41,964 nucleotides of DNA, from contig CAAEKQ010000080.1 in assembly GCA_900756575.1 (NCBI GenBank), positions 1-41,964 of the forward strand, given 5' to 3'. Source of the stretch: an uncultured Oscillospiraceae bacterium (lineage in GTDB: Bacteria; Bacillota; Clostridia; Oscillospirales; Oscillospiraceae). How positions within the stretch are numbered: position 1 is the stretch's first letter; each line of letters opens with the position of its first letter. The notes beneath the pieces are model-generated. The model saw only the letters and a list, made by a program, of their open reading frames with translations. It searched no databases and was not told the origin of the DNA. Shown here one piece after another: positions 1-7,611 of the stretch. A program made the translations under genes and the position numbers.

Positions 1-1
1 C

Positions 2-508
2 AAGCTGTTCCGCAGAGAAGCGCTGCTGCAGTCGGGCGGAAGTTTCCTGCCCTTCGACGAAACCCTGCACATTGTGGAGGACGGAGAATTTTTGTTCCGC
101 AGCAATGTTCAGCGGGCCGTATTTACCCCGGAGCCGCTGTATCACTACACCGTCCGAACCAGCGGCGCCATGTACGGAACGCTCACCGCCCGGAAACGCA
201 CGGAGCTTACCGCCCGGAAAAAGATCATCGCCCTCTGTGCCGATGCCGCGCCGGATGTTCGGGCGCTGGCCGAGATGAAATATCAAAAGGGCGTTCGGGA
301 TCTGCTGTTCCATGCGGTCATCGGCGGTCAGGGGAAAGAGATTCGGGATTTGCTGCCCGAGCTGTCCGTCTATCAGGACGCACTGTTCTCCAGCCCCGCC
401 CTTTCCAAAAAAGAAACGCTCAAATACCATATCTATCGTCCCATCATTCAGCTGAACCTCCAGCATCTTGGCGCGTTCCTGATGAAGCATCTCAGTGGGC
501 ACGGATAA
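2..508 (+). CDS. Glycosyltransferase family 2, C-terminal part (5' end outside window)
   Basis: The frame is open from the window edge to TAA at 506-508, giving the last 168 residues of a larger protein. The stretch VEDGEFLFR followed about 25 residues later by LYHYTVRTSGAMYG is the usual end of a GT-A fold family 2 glycosyltransferase: the acidic ED base motif, then the Tyr-rich segment before the C-terminal helices. Enzymes of this kind add a sugar from a nucleotide-sugar donor to a lipid-linked glycan on the inner membrane face. The next gene starts 12 bp downstream and encodes a polymerase/ligase-like protein, followed by a flippase and an acyltransferase, so a role in a surface polysaccharide or teichoic-acid-like glycan is likely. 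Donor and acceptor cannot be told. The catalytic N-terminal half is not in the window. Confidence 0.8.
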   Translation, partial: KLFRREALLQSGGSFLPFDETLHIVEDGEFLFRSNVQRAVFTPEPLYHYTVRTSGAMYGTLTARKRTELTARKKIIALCADAAPDVRALAEMKYQKGVRDLLFHAVIGGQGKEIRDLLPELSVYQDALFSSPALSKKETLKYHIYRPIIQLNLQHLGAFLMKHLSGHG

Positions 509-519
509 CGGAGGTATCT

Positions 520-1722
520 ATGAATCAAACCGCCTCGAAACGGCTGTTTTGGATATTGCTTGCAACGCCCTTCTTTAAGCCCGCATTGCTGGGGGTGCTG
601 GAAGGGACGGATTTCCTTGAAACCTGCTTTGATCTCTGGCGCATGGCTGCCGCCGGAGTGATCGTGCTGCTCTATCTCTATGAGATGATCCGGCAGCGCA
701 GAAAGCCCACCGCAGTACTCCTTTGGCTGTGCGCGTATCTGGGCTTTGTCGGGCTGTCTACGGTGCTCCATGGTTCGAATTATTGGGCGATTCTCAACCA
801 CGTGGTTACCATCGTCAGCTTTTGTATGCTGCTGGAACTCAGTCTGCGCCGGGGGCCTATGGTCACGCTGGATATGCTGTTTTACCCGCTGACCGTGCTG
901 ATTTTGGCCAATTTCATTCTGGAATGCCTGTATCCCGGCGGCATCTGCACCGGCGGCACCTATTATTACAGCTATAATCTGCTGGGCATTGACAATCTTC
1001 TTGCCCCGATTTTGATTCCGTATATGTTCCTGACGGCGCTGCGTTCCACCATCCGTCACGGGGATTTGGATTGGGTCAGCTATTGCATGCTGGGGATCTC
1101 CACCCTGAGCCTGCTGCTGGTCTGGTCGGCCACCGGTCTCATGGGGCTGGCCGTAGCGCTGGTATTTCTGCTGTTTTTCTATCAGCGGCGCTGGCAGACG
1201 CTGTTTAACGGCGCCACTGCCATGCTGTCCGGCGTGGGACTGTTCTTCACCGTGGTGCTCTATCGGCTTCAAAATGTGTTCGCGTTTCTCATTGAGGGCG
1301 TACTCCACAAGGGGCTGAGTTTCACCGGGCGCACGGAAATCTGGGACATGGCCATCAAAAATATTCTCGCCAGCCCGGCCCTTGGCTATGGTATCGCCCA
1401 ATCCGGCAAGGTCTATCGGCTGCGGAAGCACAAATACTATCATGCCCACAATGTTTTTCTGGAGATTCTCATGGAGGGCGGCTTCTGTGCCCTGCTGTGC
1501 TACCTGATGATGCTGGCATCCTCGGTGAAGCAGCTGATGATCCACCGGAAGCATCCCTATGCCTGCCTGATTGCAGCCGGACTGATGGCCTGCGGGGTCA
1601 TGACCACCATGGAGCCGTTCCTCGATAGCAACGGCCTCATGATCTATGCCCTGATCTTTCTGGGCTACCATGTGGGCACGCTGATTTCCGGACAGGACAC
1701 CGCTCCCCTGGGCGCAAAGTAA
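520..1722 (+). CDS. O-antigen ligase / Wzy-polymerase-like membrane protein
   Basis: 400 residues, almost entirely hydrophobic, with about 10 membrane segments. The pattern matches the O-antigen ligase/polymerase family (Wzy_C): a large loop in the second half containing GRTEIWDMAIKNILASPALG, then a conserved HNVFLEILMEGG motif with its His near residue 311. In this family the loop arginines and the His take part in joining undecaprenyl-linked glycan units or transferring them to an acceptor outside the membrane. A GGAGG ribosome-binding site lies 5 nt before ATG 520. It stands between a glycosyltransferase and a Wzx-like flippase, as expected for a Wzx/Wzy-dependent polysaccharide pathway. 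Polymerase and ligase cannot be separated from sequence alone. Confidence 0.82.
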   Translation: MNQTASKRLFWILLATPFFKPALLGVLEGTDFLETCFDLWRMAAAGVIVLLYLYEMIRQRRKPTAVLLWLCAYLGFVGLSTVLHGSNYWAILNHVVTIVSFCMLLELSLRRGPMVTLDMLFYPLTVLILANFILECLYPGGICTGGTYYYSYNLLGIDNLLAPILIPYMFLTALRSTIRHGDLDWVSYCMLGISTLSLLLVWSATGLMGLAVALVFLLFFYQRRWQTLFNGATAMLSGVGLFFTVVLYRLQNVFAFLIEGVLHKGLSFTGRTEIWDMAIKNILASPALGYGIAQSGKVYRLRKHKYYHAHNVFLEILMEGGFCALLCYLMMLASSVKQLMIHRKHPYACLIAAGLMACGVMTTMEPFLDSNGLMIYALIFLGYHVGTLISGQDTAPLGAK

Positions 1723-1742
1723 CAAATAATCGGAGGTTTTCC

Positions 1743-3287
1743 ATGGCGCGTACTCAAAATTCCATACGCAACGTTCTGTCCGCAATGGTCGGGCAGCTGG
1801 GAGGCATTCTGGTCAACTTGCTCGCCCGGGTGTTTTTCCTGCACTATCTTAATCAGACTTATCTGGGCCTCAATGGCCTGTTTACCAATGTGCTCACCAT
1901 GCTCTCGCTGGTGGAGCTGGGTGTCGGCCCGGCCATGGCCTACAGCTTGTATAAGCCCCTGGCCGATCACGACATCGAAAAGCTCAAAAGCCATATGCAC
2001 TTCTACAAAAAGGCCTATATCACCATTGGCCTTGCCATCGCCGCACTGGGCCTTCTGTTTCTGCCCTTCTACACAGTGTTTATGGACGAGGTGCCGGATA
2101 TTCCCCACCTGAACGTCATCTACCTGCTGTTTGTGGCGAACACCGTGGTCTCCTACTTCTACTCCTATAAGCGCAGCCTGATTGTCTGTGATCAGAAGAA
2201 GTACATCGAAACCACCATTCACTATGGCGCTTATTTCATTTTGAATGTGGTGCAGATCATTTTCCTGGCCCTGACCAAGAACTATGTGGTGTTCCTGGTG
2301 CTCCAGGTACTCTCCACCTGGCTGGAAAACCTGATTCTTGCCAAAAAAGCCGACAAGCTCTACCCCTTTCTCCGTGATAAGGATGTAAAGCCCATGGCCA
2401 AGGAAGATTCTCAGGTAATTTTCCGGAATGTCGCCGCCATGAGTATGCACAAGGTAGGCGCCGTGGTGGTGAACTCCACGGACAACATTCTGATTTCCAA
2501 GCTCATCGGCCTTGCCAGCGCGGGCCTTTACAGCAACTATTACACCATCATTCATCCCCTGCAAACCATCACCAATCAGATTTTCGAATCCATCGTCGCC
2601 AGCGTGGGCAACCTCACTGCCACCGTAAAGGACGGCAATATGGAGCACCTGATGGAGACCTTTTACGACGTATTTTTCTTTGCCTTCTGGATCTTCACGT
2701 TCTGCTCCATCTGCCTTTTAAACCTGCTGCACCCCTTCATTGAATTCATGTGGCTGCGGAATAAGGGCTGGCTGCTGGACAATCTGACGCTGTATGTGCT
2801 GGTACTAAACTTCTACCTCTACGGAATGCGCCGCCCGGTGCTTACGTTCCGGGACGCCACCGGTGCCTTCTGGAATGACCGGTTTAAGCCGATTTTTGAG
2901 TCCATCATCAATCTGGTAGCCTCCATTCTGCTGGCAAAGAAGTTCGGCATTGCGGGCATTTTCCTGGGCACGCTGGTTTCCACCGTTACCACCAGCCTGT
3001 GGGTAGAGCCCATGGTGCTGTATCACAACGTGTTCTACGCCTCCATGCGCAGCTATTTCATCCGGTTCTTCACCTATACCGCCATCGGCGTGGCGATCTG
3101 CGTGCTGACCACCTGGCTCTGTGGTCTGGTGGGCTACAGCCTGATTTCCATCATTCCCCGTGCGCTGATTTGCGTGGCGGTACCCAATCTGCTGCTGTTC
3201 CTGATTTTCCACAGGACCAAGGAATTCCGGTACTTTGAGCAGCTGGGCAAGCACCTGCTGGGGAAGGTAACCCACCATGAAAGCTAA
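1743..3287 (+). CDS. Wzx-like polysaccharide flippase (MOP superfamily)
   Basis: 514 residues with 12-14 predicted membrane helices. The N-terminus (SIRNVLSAMVGQLGGILVNL, then FLHYLNQTYLGLNGLFTNVL) is typical of the polysaccharide-transporter branch of the MOP/MATE-like superfamily in Firmicutes. Such proteins flip undecaprenyl-pyrophosphate oligosaccharides across the membrane. The start is ATG 1743 with CGGAGG six bases upstream. The end overlaps the following acyltransferase by 11 bp, so the two are probably translationally coupled. The context (glycosyltransferase, Wzy-like protein, acyltransferase) supports export of a surface glycan rather than drug efflux. Cargo unknown. Confidence 0.85.
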   Translation: MARTQNSIRNVLSAMVGQLGGILVNLLARVFFLHYLNQTYLGLNGLFTNVLTMLSLVELGVGPAMAYSLYKPLADHDIEKLKSHMHFYKKAYITIGLAIAALGLLFLPFYTVFMDEVPDIPHLNVIYLLFVANTVVSYFYSYKRSLIVCDQKKYIETTIHYGAYFILNVVQIIFLALTKNYVVFLVLQVLSTWLENLILAKKADKLYPFLRDKDVKPMAKEDSQVIFRNVAAMSMHKVGAVVVNSTDNILISKLIGLASAGLYSNYYTIIHPLQTITNQIFESIVASVGNLTATVKDGNMEHLMETFYDVFFFAFWIFTFCSICLLNLLHPFIEFMWLRNKGWLLDNLTLYVLVLNFYLYGMRRPVLTFRDATGAFWNDRFKPIFESIINLVASILLAKKFGIAGIFLGTLVSTVTTSLWVEPMVLYHNVFYASMRSYFIRFFTYTAIGVAICVLTTWLCGLVGYSLISIIPRALICVAVPNLLLFLIFHRTKEFRYFEQLGKHLLGKVTHHES

Positions 3288-4305
3288 GCGGGAAGCCTGG
3301 CTGGACGGGCTCAAGGGCTTTGCGATTCTGCTGGTGATCCTGGGGCACGTACTCAGCGGCTATCTGGACGCGAATACATTCCCGGATGCCTATTACAGCC
3401 TATACAGACTGCGGAGCTGGATTTACAGCTTCCATATGCCCCTGTTTTTTCTGCTCAGCGGCTTCACGTTTACCCTGGCCTATTATCAGGGCGGGACACT
3501 ACAGCGCCGCCGGTATTTCCACCAGGTATGGAATCTCCTGTGGATTTATGTACTGTTTGCACTGCTCCTTTGGAGCGTAAAGCAGGTGGTGCCGGAGCTG
3601 GTCAACGAAACCTATACCATAGAGGATCTCAAGGGGATGTTCCTCACCCCATTGGGGAACTTCTGGTATCTCTATGTGCTGCTGGTATTATATCTTGTGG
3701 CGGCGCTGGTGCAGCTCCCCCGGTGGAATTCCATGTGGCTGCTGCTCCTGGGCGGATGCGCCATTGTGGTGGCAGACGTTCACATGGACTGGACACATCT
3801 GACCCTGTATCGAATTATCTACCACCTGTTCTTCTTCGGTGTGGGGTGTATGCTGTGCAAAAACCGGAAGCTGCTCTCCAATCCGCACATTGTGGGTACA
3901 TTCTTCATGGGATTGGCTGTGGCCTGGTACTTCTATGGGTTTTACTACGTCCGCAGCTGGTATGCTAGTTGGAAGCTGACCATCGCACTGGGCACCTGCT
4001 GGGTGTATCTCTACTGCTTCTACCGGTTTCCCCGGCTCAGCGAACTCAGGCTCTTTCAGCTTTGCGGGAAATACTGCCTGGAGCTCTATCTCCTGCACAC
4101 GTTTTTCACTGCGGGACTGCGCACGCTGCTTCCCATGCTGGGCATCACCACCCCATGGCTCAGCGTATGGCTGAATTTCCTGTTCAGCGCCGGTGTTTCA
4201 CTGATTCTTGCGGCACTCGCCGGGAAGACCTGGGTAATGGATATCGTATTCCGCCCCGCGCGGTTCTTCTCCCACATCAAGGCAAAAAATAACCGGAGGC
4301 CCTAA
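3277..4305 (+). CDS. Acyltransferase 3 family membrane protein
   Basis: 342 residues with about 10 membrane segments. The N-terminus WLDGLKGFAILLVILGHVLSG carries the family's conserved first-helix motif, with the catalytic-type His at residue 24. FHMPLFFLLSGF a little further on is the second hallmark. Members O-acetylate or otherwise acylate sugars of surface glycans. The gene starts inside the flippase gene (11-bp overlap) and is the last of the operon. Its TAA stop sits in the loop of a strong terminator hairpin, so no 3' untranslated spacer remains. The likely role is O-acetylation of the polysaccharide made by the upstream genes; the substrate is inferred only from context. Confidence 0.86.
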   Translation: MKAKREAWLDGLKGFAILLVILGHVLSGYLDANTFPDAYYSLYRLRSWIYSFHMPLFFLLSGFTFTLAYYQGGTLQRRRYFHQVWNLLWIYVLFALLLWSVKQVVPELVNETYTIEDLKGMFLTPLGNFWYLYVLLVLYLVAALVQLPRWNSMWLLLLGGCAIVVADVHMDWTHLTLYRIIYHLFFFGVGCMLCKNRKLLSNPHIVGTFFMGLAVAWYFYGFYYVRSWYASWKLTIALGTCWVYLYCFYRFPRLSELRLFQLCGKYCLELYLLHTFFTAGLRTLLPMLGITTPWLSVWLNFLFSAGVSLILAALAGKTWVMDIVFRPARFFSHIKAKNNRRP

Positions 4306-4316
4306 TGGGCCTCCGG
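4293..4316. terminator. Bidirectional terminator between polysaccharide operon and lipoprotein cluster
   Basis: Perfect 10-bp stem CCGGAGGCCC/GGGCCTCCGG with a 4-nt loop (TAAT) that contains the stop codon of the acyltransferase gene. On the plus side it is followed by CTTTTAT; on the minus side by TTATTTTTTG. It therefore probably serves both converging genes. Confidence 0.9.
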
Positions 4317-4337
4317 CTTTTATGTGCTTGACCAAAT

Positions 4338-5873
4338 TTATGCGCCAGCGCCTACGGTTACAGCGTCGTTCACAGCCATTACTGTGCCGGTGGCGGACAC
4401 GGTAATGGTAAATTCAGCGCCGGTGTAGCTCAGAGTGCAGGAGGTATCCAGCTGCTGCATCACCAGCATACCGTTGAGGTCGAACCAGAAGGAAATGGTG
4501 CCCTCAGAGGCAATATCGGAAGCCTCGTCAAAGCTGATGTCGGTTTCCAGTGCGCTCAGATAAGTGCTTACCAAATACTCCACATACTCGCTGTCCAGCG
4601 TCATGGAGAGCTTCTGATAGTCGCCGTCCTGCTCCAGCTGATAATCGCTGCCATAAGTAAAGCTGTCGGCGTACATCGTAAGGTAGATCTGAATATCGCT
4701 GAGCATGGAAGCATCGTCATAGGTGTAGCTATTTTCCTCGCCGTCAATAATCTGGGTGCCCTCGCCGCCGGCGTAGGCATCAATGGTCTGGCCAATTGCT
4801 TCGCCATTCAGCGTCTGATCCGTCTCCCAGGTTGCGCTCAGGCCGTTGTCCTCGTCATAGACGTAATTGACAACATTATCTTCCACATAGGTATCGGTGT
4901 TCGTGCCATCGGAAATGCCAATGGTCAGTTCATCCTGATAGCTTATGCCATTCTGGCTCAGAAGGGTGTTGAAGCCATTGATAAACGCGGTGGGCAGGGT
5001 AATGTCGCTGACCTCGCGGAAGTCCGCATCATCCTCAGGGAGGTTGATGGAAACGCCGTCATCATAGTTGTTGATGGTCTGGGACAGGGAGACGGTCTCT
5101 TTCATGGTCGTGCCCATGATGTCAAGCTCCGCAGAAAGCTCCATATCCAGCTTGCTCAGAGCGCCGGTTTCATCCATCTCAACAGTGCCGTCCAGGGTAA
5201 AGGAATTGCAGGTAACGCCGTCACCCGCAGCGGACAGCAGATCAGAGAACTCCATCCAGGTGTCCAGAGAAGGCTCGCCAAAGGTAACTACATAGCCCTT
5301 GTCTGTTGCCTCTGCCGTCAGGGTTCCGAAGCTGCTTGCATCCACATCCATCAGGTCATCGGCGCCGTTCTGATCCTCCTGCTCGTCATCGTCGGAGTCG
5401 GGCGCTTTATACTTGCCATTGGCATCGGCGAGATAGACATAGCCGCCGCCGTTCCAGGTCTCGGTGACTGCGCCGTTCATCTGCATGCTCTCGTAGGTCA
5501 TATCGCCGTCGGTTTCGCTGTCAATCTCCTTCACGCGGCCGCTGACCTTCTGGGTGGTGGATTCGCCATCCAGCTCCACGCTGACAGTCATATCGATGTC
5601 ATAGTCCACGGCATAGCTTTCCTCGTCGTGGGCTTCCATCTGTGCCCAAGCCCACTGCCCCAGCTCCTCCGGGGTCATGTCGCCGCTATTAGCCACTGCC
5701 TGGCTGTCCGCTGCCTCGGCAGCATTGGTCTCGGTGGCGGAAACCTCGGTCTGCTCGGAAGCAGCTGCGGGGGCGGTAGATTCTGCGGGTGCACTGGATG
5801 CTGCACCGGCTCCACCGCAGCCACTGAGCAGCAGGCACAGGACCACAGCAAGCGCTGTCCACTTTTTTCTCAT
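4338..5873 (-). CDS. Lipoprotein of unknown function, copy A of three
   Basis: 511 residues. The N-terminus is a lipoprotein signal with lipobox LLSGC (Cys 19), then an Ala/Ser/Glu/Thr-rich linker to about residue 65, then DMTPEELGQWAWAQMEAH. The mature part looks like two beta-rich lobes. The first holds YAVDYDIDMTVSVELDGES and SFGTLTAEATDKGYVVTFG; the second holds FTYGSDYQLEQDGDYQKLSM and a Cys-containing C-terminal sheet. The charge is strongly acidic. Both lobes recall the convex beta-sheet lipoproteins that include LolA/LppX and DUF6612-type proteins, but I do not recognise a named family with certainty. Start ATG 5873 has AGGAGGA just upstream. Two paralogues follow on the same strand. 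It ends in the tail AVNDAVTVGAG, which is shared with copy C but not copy B. Confidence 0.8.
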   Translation of the reverse strand: MRKKWTALAVVLCLLLSGCGGAGAASSAPAESTAPAAASEQTEVSATETNAAEAADSQAVANSGDMTPEELGQWAWAQMEAHDEESYAVDYDIDMTVSVELDGESTTQKVSGRVKEIDSETDGDMTYESMQMNGAVTETWNGGGYVYLADANGKYKAPDSDDDEQEDQNGADDLMDVDASSFGTLTAEATDKGYVVTFGEPSLDTWMEFSDLLSAAGDGVTCNSFTLDGTVEMDETGALSKLDMELSAELDIMGTTMKETVSLSQTINNYDDGVSINLPEDDADFREVSDITLPTAFINGFNTLLSQNGISYQDELTIGISDGTNTDTYVEDNVVNYVYDEDNGLSATWETDQTLNGEAIGQTIDAYAGGEGTQIIDGEENSYTYDDASMLSDIQIYLTMYADSFTYGSDYQLEQDGDYQKLSMTLDSEYVEYLVSTYLSALETDISFDEASDIASEGTISFWFDLNGMLVMQQLDTSCTLSYTGAEFTITVSATGTVMAVNDAVTVGAGA

Positions 5874-5914
5874 GAAAACATCCTCCTAAATTTTTGTAGT
5901 GTAGGTGTTATTTT

Positions 5915-5941
5915 ATCATAACCGACCCCAAAAGTATACAA
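5915..5941 (-). promoter_or_regulatory. Possible promoter of lipoprotein copy A
   Basis: On the minus strand a good -10 (TATGAT, 5915-5920) is preceded by a weak -35 (TTGTAT, 5936-5941) with a short 15-bp spacer. It lies after the terminator of copy B, so copy A probably has its own transcript. Confidence 0.4.
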
Positions 5942-5980
5942 CTTCTTCACAAAATCGGTAAATTATTGCCATATGCGCCA

Positions 5981-6009
5981 GGAGACGAACTCAAAATGAG
6001 CCCGTCCCT
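5981..6009 (-). terminator. Hairpin after lipoprotein copy B
   Basis: GACG..CTCA/TGAG..CGTC stem with an internal 2x2 mismatch and an AAA loop, in the 162-bp gap downstream of copy B. It shares the 13-nt string GAGCCCGTCCCTT with the hairpin at 9252-9275. No clean T-run follows on the minus strand, so termination efficiency is uncertain. Confidence 0.5.
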
Positions 6010-6035
6010 TCTGTTTTTCGGTGGATTTTCCCGTT

Positions 6036-7574
6036 TTACTCACTGGCCAAGGCCAAGGCCAAAACACCGGCATTAATGGTCAGCACATCGCCCTGGTCAT
6101 AAGCTGTGACCGTCAGCTCAGCGCCGGTATAGCTCAGGGTGCAGGTGCCCTCAAACCGCTGCGACACCAGCATGCCGTCGGGGCTGAGCCAGAAGGTCAT
6201 GGTGCCCTCAGAAACGATCTTGCCGGCTTCCTCAAAGTCAATTCCCACATCCATAGAGAGCAGGTAACTGCTTACTACAGTCTCCACATACTCGCTGTCC
6301 AGCTTCATGGTGAGCTTCTGCTTTTCGTCGTCCTGCTCCAGCTGATAGTCGCTTCCATAGGCGAAGCAGTCGGTGTAGTAGATAATGACAGCCTGAAGCT
6401 CCATGAGCCTCATTTCATCATCGGAAAGATAATTGTGCTCCTCCCCGTTTATAACCTGCGTCCCCTCGCCGCTGTCAAAGGTATCACTGATCTGGATCAC
6501 CGTCTCGCCGTTCAGCGTCTGGGTGGTATCCCAGAACATGTACAGGTTTTCGTCCGAACCGCAGATGTAATGGATGGTATTGTCTTCTACGTACTCGTCG
6601 CTGCTCGTACCGTCAGAAACCGTGATACCTACCTTGCCCTGATAGCTTGCGCCGTGCTGTCCCAGCAGGACGCTGAACCCATCCAAAAACGTCTCCGGCA
6701 GGGAGATATCGCTGATCTCCACGAAGTCCTCGTCGTCCTCCGGCAGGCGAATGGAAACGCCGTCGTCGTAATTAATGACCGACTGGCTCATGGAAATGGT
6801 CTGCGTCATGGTCTCGCCGTAGAGGTCAAACTCTCCGGTGATCTCCATTTTCTGCTCGCGGATCGCGCCGTTTGCGTCCATCTCAACAGTACCGTTCATG
6901 GTAAAGGCCGTGCAGGTGGTGTTTTCATCCACGCCGATAAATGTCTCAGAGAATGCCTTCCAAACGTCCAGCGCAGGATCGCCGTAGGTTACGGTATAGC
7001 CCTTGTCAGTCTTTTCGGCAGTCAGGGTGCCAAAATCGTCCATGTCAAGGTCGTCCTCCGTGTCCTCACCGTTCATCATCTCATCGTAGGCGTCTTCGTC
7101 CATGGGCGACTTGTACTGGCCGTAGCTGTCGGAAAGATAGGCATAGCCGTTGCCATACCAGTTCTCCGTCACCTCGCCGTCCACCTGCATGCTCTCATAG
7201 AACAAATAGCCGTCGGTTTCGCTGTCGATTTCCTTCGAACGGATGCTGGCCTTCTGGGATGTGGATTCGCCGCCATAGTCCACCGTCACGGCGATCTCCA
7301 TGTCATAGTCCACCGCATAGCTTGCCTCGTCAAAGGCATCCATCTGATCCATGGCCCACTGCCCCAGCTCCTCCGGGGTCATATCGTCCACTGCCGTGTC
7401 CACCAGGCTGTCCTCCGCGGGTTCTGCTGTCTCCACATCATCCAGCACCACCGCGGAGATTTCCGTTTGCGTCTCGGTCGAAGACACTTCCAGTTTCGAC
7501 GCTGTTCCTCCTCCGCCGCAGCCGCTGAGCAGCAGGCAAAGCACCAGTGCCAGCGCCATCCATGTTCTTTTCAT
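6036..7574 (-). CDS. Lipoprotein of unknown function, copy B of three
   Basis: 512 residues from ATG 7574, chosen because AGGAGG lies 7-8 nt upstream; an in-frame start at 7610 has no such site. The protein has a lipobox LLSGC (Cys 19), a short linker, the shared DMTPEELGQWAMDQM block and the same two-lobed acidic beta-rich body as copies A and C. Its signal peptide and linker are almost the same as in copy C, while the C-terminus (VLTINAGVLALALASE) is unlike both sisters. The gene begins 37 bp after the stop of copy C, so B and C are probably one transcript. A surface-attached binding or chaperone-like role is possible from the fold guess only; no catalytic motif is visible. Confidence 0.8.
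   Translation of the reverse strand: MKRTWMALALVLCLLLSGCGGGGTASKLEVSSTETQTEISAVVLDDVETAEPAEDSLVDTAVDDMTPEELGQWAMDQMDAFDEASYAVDYDMEIAVTVDYGGESTSQKASIRSKEIDSETDGYLFYESMQVDGEVTENWYGNGYAYLSDSYGQYKSPMDEDAYDEMMNGEDTEDDLDMDDFGTLTAEKTDKGYTVTYGDPALDVWKAFSETFIGVDENTTCTAFTMNGTVEMDANGAIREQKMEITGEFDLYGETMTQTISMSQSVINYDDGVSIRLPEDDEDFVEISDISLPETFLDGFSVLLGQHGASYQGKVGITVSDGTSSDEYVEDNTIHYICGSDENLYMFWDTTQTLNGETVIQISDTFDSGEGTQVINGEEHNYLSDDEMRLMELQAVIIYYTDCFAYGSDYQLEQDDEKQKLTMKLDSEYVETVVSSYLLSMDVGIDFEEAGKIVSEGTMTFWLSPDGMLVSQRFEGTCTLSYTGAELTVTAYDQGDVLTINAGVLALALASE
7417..7538. repeat. 122-bp near-identical block, member 1 (with 8984-9105)
   Basis: Codes the lipobox and linker of copy B. By direct reading it differs from 8984-9105 at only 3 of 122 positions with no gap, while the remainder of the two genes has diverged strongly. 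Confidence 0.85.
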
Positions 7575-7611
7575 TGATTGATCCTCCTGTTTTCTCATTC
7601 TTTTGACCACT

